In this document: positions 19,735 to 29,177 of the stretch, one piece after another | How positions within the stretch are numbered: position 1 is the first letter of the stretch | Layout: every line of letters starts with the position of its first letter | Source: Mycoplasmatales bacterium | GTDB taxonomy: Bacteria > Bacillota_I > Bacilli_A > Mycoplasmatales > JABAAY01 | Direction: 5' to 3' | Assembly (NCBI GenBank): GCA_014238225.1 | Contig: JABABL010000007.1 | Location: 1 to 38,929, forward strand | DNA length: 38,929 nucleotides | The notes under the pieces: model-generated | What the model saw: only the letters and a program-made list of their open reading frames with translations | What the model was told of the DNA's origin: nothing | The model's database searches: none | Program-made: the position numbers and the translations under genes

Positions 19735-20656
19735 TAAAGAAAATTCAGAGAAAGAAAACCATGAATTAACAATTTGTATAGGGAAATTTGATGGGTTTCA
19801 TCTTGGACACAGAAAGATATTAGAAACAGCAAAAAATATTGCAAGCAAAAATAAAACAAAAGTCGGAGTATTAACTTTCGACGTTCCTCCCAAAGAAGTA
19901 GTAAAACGTAAAAGTCATAGGATTTTGACTTCACATGATCAATTGTATGAACACTTGCTTAACGACGAGATAGATTATTTTTATATTCTGGAATTTACTG
20001 ATGAAACCAGTCAATTGAGTCCAGAAGATTTTATTCGAATATTTTTGTTTAATATGGGAGTAAAAAATATAGTCTGTGGTGAAGATTTTAAGTTTGGTCA
20101 TAATGCAAAAGGCGATATTACGTTATTAAAAAAATACTTTAATGTCCGTGTGATGGATTACAAGAAAATAGGAAATTTAAAAATAAGTTCATCTAAGATA
20201 AAGGATTATATTAAAAATGGCGATATAAAAAGAGCTAATGAAATGTTAGGAAGGTCTTACAGCGTGTATGGAACGATTATACACGGCAACCAATTAGGCA
20301 AACAGATTGGTTTTCCTACTGCGAACATTTTATTTTTGTACAACTATTGTTGACCAGGGGTTGGAGTTTACGGCGGGAAAGCGCACATAGATGATAAAAC
20401 CTACAAATCCGCCATAAGTGTTGGGTACAATCCGACTATTAATGAACAAAAAAAGCCACGATTCGAAGTTCACATTCTAAATTTTTCTGAGGATATTTAT
20501 CATAGAAATATAATCATAGATATTGATTTTTTCGTAAGAGAACAGAAAAAATTTAATAACATCGATGAACTAAAAAAACAATTGACAAATGATTGCCAAA
20601 CGATAAATAATTTTTGCTATAATTATAAAAAAATAAAAGAGGAAAAAATTGACTAA
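19712..20656 (+). CDS. ribF: Bifunctional riboflavin kinase / FMN adenylyltransferase
   Basis: 314 residues, full family length once UGA at 20351-20353 is read as Trp. It converts riboflavin to FMN and then FAD. The N-terminal nucleotidyltransferase shows CIGKFDGFHLGHRKIL, and the middle has CGEDFKFGHNAKGD. The C-terminal kinase shows GNQLGKQIGFPTANI, the GVGVYGG segment, SVGYNPTI, and FEVHILNF. It overlaps truB by 23 nt and rpsO by 8 nt. It is the partner of the RibU-like importer at 196-852. The promoter of rpsO lies inside its last codons. Confidence 0.95.
20593..20623 (+). promoter_or_regulatory. rpsO promoter with extended -10
   Basis: TTGCCA at 20593-20598, a 19-nt spacer and TATAAT at 20618-20623, preceded by TG to give the extended -10 TGCTATAAT. 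It lies inside the 3' end of ribF. Transcription would start near 20630, about 19 nt before the rpsO start, leaving room for the GAGG Shine-Dalgarno. It is one of the most consensus-like promoters in the window. Confidence 0.65.
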
Positions 20657-20915
20657 AAACACTTACAGTACACTAGTAAAAGAATTTGCACATCAAAAGA
20701 AAGATGTAGGAAGTTCAGAATTACAAATTATCTCATTGACTTACCAAATAAAAGAGTTAACTGAACATATGAAAAAAAATAAAAAAGATGTTCATTCTAG
20801 AAAAGGTTTGATTGGAAAAGTCTCTAAGAGAAAAAAACTTTTGAAATATTTACAACGAAGCGATACAGAAGAGTACGCAAAACTTTGTAAAAAACTAGAA
20901 CTTAAGTATAAATAG
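20649..20915 (+). CDS. rpsO: 30S ribosomal protein S15
   Basis: 88 residues, the exact family length. The helix motif DVGSSELQIISLTYQIKELTEH and the DVHSRKGLIGKVSKRKKLLKYL block are diagnostic. The start is TTG at 20649, within the last codons of ribF, preceded by GAGGAAAA as SD. Choosing TTG gives the standard N-terminus (M-TKNTYSTLVKEFA). It has a strong internal promoter and is followed by pnp, the order found in Bacillus and E. coli. Confidence 0.96.
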   Translation: MTKNTYSTLVKEFAHQKKDVGSSELQIISLTYQIKELTEHMKKNKKDVHSRKGLIGKVSKRKKLLKYLQRSDTEEYAKLCKKLELKYK

Positions 20916-20923
20916 TTTTTTTT
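20889..20923 (+). terminator. AT-rich hairpin with T-run between rpsO and pnp
   Basis: AAAAAACTA (20889-20897) is perfectly complementary to TAGTTTTTT (20913-20921), with a 15-nt loop containing the palindrome ACTTAAGT. Eight T residues follow the rpsO stop, which lies in the 3' arm. The stem is almost all A-U, so it could be a weak attenuator or an RNA-processing site rather than a full terminator. The pnp SD follows at once. Confidence 0.35.
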
Positions 20924-20939
20924 CTTTAGGAGGAAAAAA

Positions 20940-23003
20940 ATGAAAAATTACACTTTTCAATTAGACAAAAAAGTATTAACAATTAATACAGAAAAATACG
21001 CAAGGTTAGCAAATGCCAGTGTGTTTTTAGAATTCGAAGGAACCACAATGCTTACAACAGTGGTGTCGAGTAAAAAACCATCAACATTAGGATACTTTCC
21101 TTTGCAAGTTGTGTTTCAAGAAAGATTGTATGCAGCGGGCAAAATTCCAGGTGGGTTTTTAAAAAGAGAGGGAAGACCATCAGATCACGAAATCTTAACA
21201 GGACGTATAATTGATCGTTCTTTGAGGCCATTATTTCCCAAAGACTACAACAACGAAATTCAAATTGTTGTCACTGTGCTTGCTTATAACGATAAAACAG
21301 ACTTAAGGACATTGGGGTTATTTTCTGCTAGTTTGGCTACATTAATTTCAAATATACCGTTTAATGGTCCTGTTTCTGGATGCAGTGTGAATGGTAAAAA
21401 GGATAAGTTATCATATTTTGTTTCTGAAGATATAGAAGAAGTGAATGATTTAAATATGTTTGTTGCTGGTACTGAACAAAAAATCAATATGCTTGAAGCC
21501 GATTGTAAACAAAGTAATGAAAAATTCATTATAAAAGGTATTGCTGGCGCCCATAAGCAAATAAAATCTCTTAATAAATTTCAAAAGAGTATTCAAAAAG
21601 AAATTGGGAAAACCAAAATTAAATTTGATTCTCCTGACACTAAAAATATGTATAAAACAATCTCTTCGAAATACAATGATGAATTCAACAAAATTGTAAA
21701 TGCTTCTGCATCAAGCAATAGAAGTCTTGAGATAGAGTTATTAATAAATGAAATAGTGTCTAACAAAGATCTAGATTTCAGTCCAAACAATTCTCTTATT
21801 TCTGGCGTTGTTAATGAAATTTATGTACAAAAAATGAGAGACAACATTCTCTATGAAAAAAAGAGACCAGACGGAAGAAGTGAAAACGATCTTCGTAAGC
21901 TTTACTCTGAAATTGACATATTAGATATGGTGCACGGCAGTGGATTATTCGAAAGAGGAGAAACACAAGTATTGTCGATTTTAACATTGGGTTCTTTAAA
22001 AGAAGGCAAAATGATGGATAGCATTCAAACTAGTGAAGATAAAACATTCATGCATCACTATAACTTTCCACCATTTTCAGTTGGAGAACCTGGTAGAATC
22101 GGCTTTACTTCAAGAAGAGAAGTAGGTCACGGAGCGCTAGGTGAAAAAGCTTTAAAGCAAATATTACCAAGTACAGAACAATTTCCTTACACAGTGAGAC
22201 TGGTTGCTGAAGTTTTAACAAGTAACGGAAGCACTTCACAGGCAGCTATTTGTGCAGGCACTTTAGCATTAATGAGTGGTGGAGTTCCTATTAAAGCACC
22301 GATTGCAGGTGTTGCCATGGGTTTAGTTAGAGAAAATAAAAAACAAATCTTATTAACAGATATAAGTGGATTAGAAGACCACATCGGAGACATGGACTTT
22401 AAAGTCTCAGGCTCTCGCTCAGGAGTATGTTCTATCCAATTGGACATTTGTATAGATGGATTGGACATTAAAACTATTACGGAGGCACTGGATAAGGCGA
22501 AAGAGGCGAGGATAAAAATGTTAGACGTAATGGAAAAAACAATTAATAAACCAAGAGAAGAATTATCCAAAACAGCTCCCAAATTTATTAATTTTAAAAT
22601 TAAAAAAGACAAGATTAGAGTTGTTGTAGGTCAAGGCGGGAAAACCATTAATGAAATTATCGACAATTGTGGAGATGTAAAAATAGACATAAACGATAAT
22701 GGATTAGTAAACATCTATCACAATGATAAGGAAATGATAAATAAAGCTTCGGAATGAATAAAATCTCTAATTTGAGAACCAAAAATGCACGAAGTATACG
22801 ATGCAAAGATTATGAGAATCGAAAAATATGGTGCATTTGCGAAAATTGGAAACACTAAATTTGAAGGTTTGATACACATTTCTAAGATTTCGAAAGAACG
22901 TGTAGAAAATGTTGAAAGTGTTTTAAAAATGGGACAAAAAGTAAAAGCAAAAGTCTCTCGAATTGATGAAAAAGGTAGAATACAACTATCGATGATTCTT
23001 TAA
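20940..23003 (+). CDS. pnp: Polyribonucleotide nucleotidyltransferase (PNPase)
   Basis: 687 residues. It is a phosphorolytic 3'-5' exoribonuclease. Two RNase PH-like cores are present: the first with IPGGFLKREGRPSDHEILT, then GRIIDRSLRPLFP; the second with RPDGR, MHHYNFPPFSVGE and the catalytic MDFKVSGSRSG block. A KH domain (VVVGQGGKTINEI near residue 560) and an S1 domain (last ~72 residues, EKYGAFAKIGNTKFEGLIHIS) complete it. UGA is Trp at 22755-22757 and 22770-22772. ATG 20940 has a perfect AGGAGG SD. The RNase J homologue follows after 3 nt, making a two-gene RNA-decay unit. Confidence 0.97.
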
Positions 23004-23006
23004 ACA

Positions 23007-24656
23007 ATGAATGATAGTATAAAAATAATCCATTTCGGAGGGCAAGACGAAGAGGGCAACTACATGACAGCCCTTGAGATTAAGAACAATATTTTTATAT
23101 TTAATTCTGGTTCTAAAACACCTAGAAAATATGAACTAGGTTTTGAAACCGTGATACCATCTTTTGAATATCTAAAGCAAAATGCTGGAAGAATCAGAGG
23201 ATTATTCATAACTCATGCCAAAAAAAACTGTTGGGGTTCGTTACTTTATTTAATTAAAGAAATTAAATGTCCTGTTTTTTGTTCACCATTTACAGAATTT
23301 TTAATAGAAGAAGAGCTTGCTAAAATAGAAGACGTTAAAGGTAAATTAAGAATCGTTGAAAGAAATCACACATACTCAATCAACGACATTAAATTTCATC
23401 TTTTTTCACTAACCTCTTCTCAACCAGATGCCTTTGGATGCGCAGTTGAAACTGAACAAGGCATGATTTACTATATGACTGACTTCATAATAGAAACAGA
23501 TAGTAAAGAAGCGTTTTCTATGAACCTCAGAATACTTTCTAAAATAAGTTCGAAAAAGACACTTCTACTGATGATGTCGGCAACTAATTTCCACATCCCT
23601 TCCTTTACCGCACCGTTTCACAAACTATCTAATTTTACAAAAAAACATTTATTTGGCTCCAAAAAAAGAATAGTAGTTGTTAATTACGAACATAGAATTA
23701 CCGAATTAATTGAAGTAATTTTAATAGCTTCTGAAGCCGGAAGAAAAATATTTTTTCATGGTGAGCATTTTACTAATCTTTTTACGCGTGTTTGTTTATT
23801 GAAGTATATAGATACTCAAAAAATTAAAATCGCTACAGAAAAAGAATTGGAAAGTGAAAAAGTATTGATTGTAATTACTGGCGACAACCTTTCGCTTTTC
23901 CCTTCCATTGAAAAAATTGCAAACAATTCTACAACTGGGGGTTTAACCTTTCATGATAACGATACAATGTTGGTAGTTTGTAATCCTAAATCCGGTACTG
24001 AGATTGATGCTGCTAGGTCACTTGACGCAGTTGCCGCCCACAACGTGGAAGTGTTCACAGTTAACAAGAGAGACAAATACGACATGCACCCTTCCTTTGA
24101 AGACGCAAGGTTGATCGTTAATCTCATTAAACCTAAATTTTTTATGCCTATTAATGCTAGATACAACAGAATGATTGCTGCACAACACATTATTGAAAAA
24201 ACTAATATGGATAACGATAAACTTCTCATGCTTGATAATGGTGATGTTGCAGAGTTTAAAGGCGGAGAATTAGTTTTTTCCAAAAGTTACAAAAGAGTTC
24301 CAGCTGGAAACATATATGTTTCCACAAATCAAATTAGAAATGTTAGCGACAAAAACACAGTGGAAAGAATGCGAATTGCAACTAACGGACTTATTTTAAT
24401 AGGTCTTGGTGTAGATTTAAAAAGAAAATCCATAACATTTAAACCATCCGTTGAAGCAAGAGGATTTTCGAATAACAGTATAAGAAATTTAAATTATGAA
24501 TTATCACAAATAATCTTTAAACAATTATTGATGAAAATTAACACCCTCTCAAACAAAAGTGAAGTTGAAGGATTCGTTCATGATGTTGCTAAGGCTTATT
24601 TCCATAGATATAACCAAGACAAAATCCACATTGTTACAGTCTGCAAAGCAGCATAA
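23007..24656 (+). CDS. RNase J family protein lacking catalytic motifs
   Basis: 549 residues with RNase J architecture: metallo-beta-lactamase, beta-CASP insert and C-terminal domain. Recognisable pieces are the opening IIHFGGQDEEGNYM, the ALEIKNNIFIFNSG segment, SASEAGRKI-like ASEAGRKIFFHGEHF, and the VIVTG-like IVITGDN. The zinc-binding residues are gone: the THxHxDH motif is THAKKNCWG (residues 69-77), the GDF motif keeps only TDF, and the P-HGEYR motif is PINARYN near 382. It should not be a nuclease. Its place after pnp and before ftsK matches rnjB (RNase J2) of Bacillus, whose product mainly partners RNase J1. A structural partner role is therefore the best inference. ATG 23007 is 3 nt after pnp. 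Confidence 0.85.
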   Translation: MNDSIKIIHFGGQDEEGNYMTALEIKNNIFIFNSGSKTPRKYELGFETVIPSFEYLKQNAGRIRGLFITHAKKNCWGSLLYLIKEIKCPVFCSPFTEFLIEEELAKIEDVKGKLRIVERNHTYSINDIKFHLFSLTSSQPDAFGCAVETEQGMIYYMTDFIIETDSKEAFSMNLRILSKISSKKTLLLMMSATNFHIPSFTAPFHKLSNFTKKHLFGSKKRIVVVNYEHRITELIEVILIASEAGRKIFFHGEHFTNLFTRVCLLKYIDTQKIKIATEKELESEKVLIVITGDNLSLFPSIEKIANNSTTGGLTFHDNDTMLVVCNPKSGTEIDAARSLDAVAAHNVEVFTVNKRDKYDMHPSFEDARLIVNLIKPKFFMPINARYNRMIAAQHIIEKTNMDNDKLLMLDNGDVAEFKGGELVFSKSYKRVPAGNIYVSTNQIRNVSDKNTVERMRIATNGLILIGLGVDLKRKSITFKPSVEARGFSNNSIRNLNYELSQIIFKQLLMKINTLSNKSEVEGFVHDVAKAYFHRYNQDKIHIVTVCKAA

Positions 24657-24683
24657 AACTTAATTAATATAAATATTTAAAAG

Positions 24684-24689
24684 TATAAT
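24684..24689 (+). promoter_or_regulatory. -10 box of ftsK, leaderless spacing
   Basis: TATAAT at 24684-24689, then six bases (TATAAT again) and the GTG start at 24696. No SD is present. The geometry is identical to that of the RibU-like gene. Confidence 0.6.
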
Positions 24690-24695
24690 TATAAT

Positions 24696-27302
24696 GTGAA
24701 AAATAAACTTGAAAAAAATTCTTTTTCAACTAAAGCACTAATTTTTTGAGCTGTCTTGGCAATTATTTTGTTTATTTCCTTTATTAGGGTTCCATATGTT
24801 GGGGAATTTATTGACGACATCTTTTTTAAGTTTTTGTTCGGTTACTCCAAGTTCTTTATTTATGCCATTCTTTTTTATTTTTGTGTTACACAACTTTTTT
24901 TAATCACTACATACGGATGGTTTAAAAAAACGTGACCAGGAATAATGCTAACAATAATCTCTACAAGTTTCATCATTTCTGTAGCTGTTTTCTTTACAAT
25001 ATTCCCCGATGTAGATCGTCCTGCAAACATTCCAAACGACATAAACATTTTTACCAACGAATGAATTGGTAATTCGGTATTCAGGAATCCTGCTGGAAGT
25101 TTTTTCAACTCTAACTGAATAATAAACCCTGCAGGTGGATTCATAGGCGTTTTATACTCGTCTATTTTTCAATACATTACTTTTGTTCCAGCAATTATAA
25201 TTGCTATTTTATTGTTCACGTTCGGCATTAGCTGAATTATTACAGGAAGTTTCTTTGGAATCTATATTATATTTGCAAAGAACATAAGCAAAAAAAGTAA
25301 AGTCGTAATCGAAACAATTAGTAAGAATAAAAAAGTTACAGAAACAACTCCTACAAAAAATTATAACTCCAGAGTCCTTTTTTCACCAATAACTACAAGT
25401 AAAGTTGTTGATAACGAGAAAACAGGAGTTTTTTACATGGAACATAACGATAATTTTGAATCCAAAGATTTTGCAGAAGAAAAAACAAGTAGAAAACACA
25501 ATAGTTGAAACAAGACGAAAGTTAACATTGTAAACAAGCAAGATCAAAAAAAAGAAAGCAAGGGAACCGATGAACACGAACCTAAAACTAGCAAAAAAAA
25601 TCTATTTCATCCCTTTTCTGACTTACTAAAGAGAAATAAATCGCGGAAAAAAATACAAACTAAACAACATGACGAGGATAAACAAAAAACAGAATTAGAA
25701 ATATTATCAGGTAAAAGAAACGTTGAGGCATTCGGGCAGGGATATAGAAGCATTGTTAGCAATACCGCGCATGGTGGGGAAAACACAACTTTTTTTGATA
25801 AGAGCAATGCTGATACAAACAGTGACGAAGTTAGCAATATTGATACAGAAACAACACCAGATAAAACCTTAAGTGAAAAAACACTTCTAGAAAATCAAGA
25901 AGATAATTTGCAAATCAAAAGTCATGGAATAAAAGAGAGTTCCGATATTCATGTCCCCGATGCAGACACATCTTTTTTTGAAAAAAATTTAAAAGTCAAT
26001 AATTTTCCACCCGAAGAGAATTTAATTTTAAAGTCACACTTGGAAAAGGAGACCATTTCTAAGGAACAAAAAGAAACAATAGAACAAAACCATGAAGGAG
26101 TAGTTTTCAAAGGGAAACGAGTTCAATATAATTTACCACATATAAGCTTGTTACATGATACTTCAAAAAAAGTTGACAAGAGAAAAGTAGAAGAATACGC
26201 AAGAGAAATTTCTTCTAAAATAAAGCATGTTTTTAGTGTTTTTTCTATCAAAATACAAGTCAATAGTTACATCGTAGGACCTAAAATCATCAAGTATGAA
26301 ATCCAAACACAACCTGGAGTAAGAATAAGCAAAGTAACTCAATTAGAGAATGAGATTAAGTTAGAACTCGCAGTTACTGATTTAAGAATAGAAGCCCCAA
26401 TTCCTGGAAAATCAGCAATTGGCATCGAGATACCCAATCCCCAGCCAGAATTAGTAACTTTCAAAGAAATGGTTGAGCAAATACCTAAAAAATGTAAAGA
26501 CAACAATACATGTGTGGTCGTTGGTAAAAACATTTATGGAGAATCTATTTTTGCCTTTATCGACTCACTACCGCATTTATTGATTGCAGGAGCGACCGGT
26601 AGTGGAAAATCTGTTTGCATAAACAATTTTATTACATTTCTAATTTTGAATTCTAAACCTAGCGATTTAAGATTATTATTAATTGATCCAAAACGTGTTG
26701 AACTATCGTTTTTTAAAAAAGTTCCACATCTTCTTTCCGAAATAGTTGTTGATTCTAAAAAGGCAGTCTTTACTCTTAAAAAAATAGAAGAGGAAATGGA
26801 TAATAGATATAAGTTGTTACACGATTTAGGTTTTAGAAATGTCAAGGACTATAATGACCATCAATCGAATTATGAAAAACAGTTGCCTACTATTGTTGTT
26901 TTCATTGATGAGCTTGCTGATTTAATGAAAATAGCTGGAAAAGAAGTAGAGGGAAGTATACAAAGAATTAGCCAACTTGCAAGAGCAGCGAGCATACATC
27001 TTATAGTGGCAACACAAAGACCTTCCGCAGACATATTGACAGGGGTTATTAAGGCAAACATTCCTGCAAGATTATCTTTTAGATTACCCTCGGCAATTGA
27101 CTCAAGAACAATTTTAGATCAAAAAGGAGCGGAAAGCCTACTGGGAAGAGGAGATCTTTTATTTATAGATCCATTACAAAACTCTGTATTTCGCTTACAA
27201 AGCCCACTGATTAGTGATAGCGATCTTAGAAGATTGATTAACCATGTTTCCGCAAAAACAAAACAACGATTTGAAACAAAATTTACAGAATCCGATATAT
27301 AA
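24696..27302 (+). CDS. ftsK: DNA translocase FtsK/SpoIIIE
   Basis: 868 residues, with about seven UGA Trp codons. It is an ATP-driven pump that clears chromosomal DNA from the division site. Four hydrophobic segments occupy roughly residues 13-190. A Lys/Glu/Asn/Thr-rich linker runs to about 450. The motor has Walker A GATGSGKS at 632-639, DPKRVELSFF, Walker B VVFIDELADLM, ATQRPSADILTG and the LPSAIDSRTILDQKGAESLL segment. The protein ends about 40 residues after the last motor motif, so the C-terminal gamma (winged-helix) domain that reads DNA polarity and contacts XerD is missing. The start is GTG 24696; ATG 24694 is in another frame. It precedes uvrC. Confidence 0.93.
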
Positions 27303-27307
27303 AGGAG
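27302..27307 (+). promoter_or_regulatory. Shine-Dalgarno that sets the uvrC start
   Basis: AAGGAG at 27302-27307, directly after the ftsK stop, lies 6 nt before ATA 27314. No ATG, GTG or TTG occurs in the uvrC frame between the upstream region and ATG 27374, which is too late for the GIY-YIG domain. The SD therefore points to an AUA start. Confidence 0.55.
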
Positions 27308-27313
27308 AACAGT

Positions 27314-29077
27314 ATAGAACAGTTAATTTCTAAAAAATTTATTCAAAATATACCAAACAGCGCGGGATGTTACATGTTCCTAAACAAAAATGAAAAAATT
27401 TTATACATCGGTAAATCAAAAAATCTACACAAAAGAGTAGCTAATTACTTTTTAAAGTCGAAAAGTCTAAAAATTACTAAACTCATTGCGGAAACGAAAC
27501 ATATTAAATTTATGATTACAAACTCTAACAAAGAATCACTTTTGTTGGAACAAAATTTAATTAATAAACACAAACCTAGATTTAATGTTTTGTTGCAGGA
27601 TGATAAAAAGTATCCTTACATACAGATCACAAAGGGAGACAATCCTAAACTAAACTATGTACGATCCTCAGATAAGACCAAAGGTGAAAACTTTGGTCCC
27701 TTTCCTGATGGGTTTTCGGCAAGAGAATTTTTGAAATTATTAAATAAAATTTTTCCCTTTCGCAAGTGTTACAAAATTCCCAAGAAAACTTGTATTTATT
27801 ACGATATTGGTCAATGTCTAGCGCCATGCATAAACAAAGTTGATACGATTGTTTATGAAAGAATGAAACAACAAATAAGAGACATTTTTGACGGTAATAT
27901 CACACAAATAAAAGAAATTTTACTGAAGAAAATGTTTTTTTACAGTGATAAAGAAGAATACGAATCGGCTAATAAAATAAAAAACATTATTCTCAATTTA
28001 GAAGAGTTTGTTAAAAAACAAAACGTTATACTTCCTGATTCAGATAATGTAGATGTTATTAGTGCATTTTCGAAAGAAGGTTTTGTTGTTCTTAATATTT
28101 TAATAATTAGGTTTGGAAAATTAATCAATCAATTTCAATATTTTGACAAAATCAAGCTAGATACAAAAACTGACCTTAAGCAAATAATAAATCAATATTA
28201 TTCGTTCAATATGTATCCGAAAAAAATACTTTCCTTAGAAGACTACGGGTTCTATGATGTGAGAAACTTTGGTGATTGTAAAATTACCGTGCCTGTTAAA
28301 GGAGAAAAAAAAGAACTAATTAATTTATCACTTACTAATGCAAAGAATTTTTACAATTTGGAAATTATAAAACACAGCAACAAAGAAACAGAACGCAGAG
28401 AACTAAAAGAAACGTTTGAGCATTTAACAGGAATAAAAGGTGCATCATATTTTGAAATGTTTGATAATTCACATCATTCTGGACAAAACATGGTGTCAGG
28501 AAAAATTGTAATGAAAAATTATAAATTAGAGAAAAATCTTTATCGAAAATATATTTTGCGTCATTCATCGCCCGGCAATGATGTGGAAGCAATGTACGAA
28601 GCGGTGCATAGAAGTACATTCAGACATTTAAGTCAGAAGGAAAATTTGCCAGACATCATATTTGTTGATGGAGGAAAACCACAAGTTAACGCTGCACAAC
28701 AGGCATTAACTGACCTATCAACAAAAACATTGGTTTTAGGCCTAGTTAAAAACGAAAGGCACCAAACAGAAGCACTTCTAACGGAAAAAGGAAAAAGAAT
28801 ATTGGAGAAAGGAAGCGCCCTATATAAATTTTTGGGAAAAATGCAAGATAATTGCCACAACTACATCATTTCCTTTTCTAGGCAAAAACAAAGAAAATCA
28901 ATGCTGAAGTCTTTTCTTGATGACATTTCCGGAGTAGGAGAAAAACGTAAACAACTTTTAATAAAGAAGTTTACTACCATCTCTAAACTAAAAAATTGTT
29001 CTTTTCAAGATTTACAAGCTGTGCTTCCAAAAAATGTTGCTGAAAAAGTTTTTTTCCATGTTACCACTAATTTATAA
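27314..29077 (+). CDS. uvrC: Excinuclease ABC subunit C
   Basis: 587 residues from the proposed ATA start. UvrC makes both incisions in nucleotide excision repair after UvrAB loading. The GIY-YIG nuclease begins at residue 12 with IPNSAGCYMF and has ILYIGKSKNLHKRV. The UVR motif (YESANKIKNI) lies near residue 215. The RNase H-like second nuclease has EMFDNSHHSGQNMVSG, FVDGGKPQVNAA and GLVKNERHQTEAL. The C-terminal HhH has DDISGVGEKRKQLL. The first in-frame ATG (27374) would delete the start of the GIY-YIG fold. The AUA codon at 27314 after a good SD is the best start, TTA 27323 or ATT 27326 being weaker. uvrA and uvrB are not in the window. Confidence 0.93.
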   Translation: MEQLISKKFIQNIPNSAGCYMFLNKNEKILYIGKSKNLHKRVANYFLKSKSLKITKLIAETKHIKFMITNSNKESLLLEQNLINKHKPRFNVLLQDDKKYPYIQITKGDNPKLNYVRSSDKTKGENFGPFPDGFSAREFLKLLNKIFPFRKCYKIPKKTCIYYDIGQCLAPCINKVDTIVYERMKQQIRDIFDGNITQIKEILLKKMFFYSDKEEYESANKIKNIILNLEEFVKKQNVILPDSDNVDVISAFSKEGFVVLNILIIRFGKLINQFQYFDKIKLDTKTDLKQIINQYYSFNMYPKKILSLEDYGFYDVRNFGDCKITVPVKGEKKELINLSLTNAKNFYNLEIIKHSNKETERRELKETFEHLTGIKGASYFEMFDNSHHSGQNMVSGKIVMKNYKLEKNLYRKYILRHSSPGNDVEAMYEAVHRSTFRHLSQKENLPDIIFVDGGKPQVNAAQQALTDLSTKTLVLGLVKNERHQTEALLTEKGKRILEKGSALYKFLGKMQDNCHNYIISFSRQKQRKSMLKSFLDDISGVGEKRKQLLIKKFTTISKLKNCSFQDLQAVLPKNVAEKVFFHVTTNL

Positions 29078-29078
29078 T
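29073..29078 (+). promoter_or_regulatory. Possible -10 box of the tRNA-Arg transcript
   Basis: TATAAT at 29073-29078 overlaps the uvrC stop codon and would start transcription about 10 nt before the mature tRNA. TATAGT at 29085-29090 is a closer alternative that would start at the tRNA itself. No clear -35. Confidence 0.3.
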
Positions 29079-29095
29079 TGTTAATATAGTAATAT

Positions 29096-29171
29096 GCCCG
29101 CGTAGCTCAGGGGATAGAGCATATGCCTTCTAAGCATAGGGTCGGGGGTTCGAATCCCTCCGCGGGTGCCA
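29096..29171 (+). tRNA. tRNA-Arg (anticodon UCU)
   Basis: 76 nt including an encoded CCA. The acceptor stem GCCCGCG (29096-29102) pairs with CGCGGGT (29161-29167) with one G-U pair. The D-arm has AGCTCAGGGGATAGAGC. The anticodon stem is TATGC/GCATA with loop CTTCTAA, giving anticodon TCT at 29129-29131, which reads AGA (and AGG by wobble). The T-arm is GGGGGTTCGAATCCCTC. AGA is the main Arg codon in this AT-rich window. No terminator follows: the next ATG is 7 nt after the CCA. Confidence 0.97.
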
Positions 29172-29177
29172 CTTAAA

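Noticed and set aside
24694-24720. ATG at 24694 as ftsK start
   Set aside because: It is out of frame with the translocase; only GTG 24696 is in frame.
29166-29177. GTG at 29166 as an earlier start of the DUF3196-like gene
   Set aside because: It lies inside the acceptor end of the tRNA. ATG 29178 gives the family-like N-terminus.
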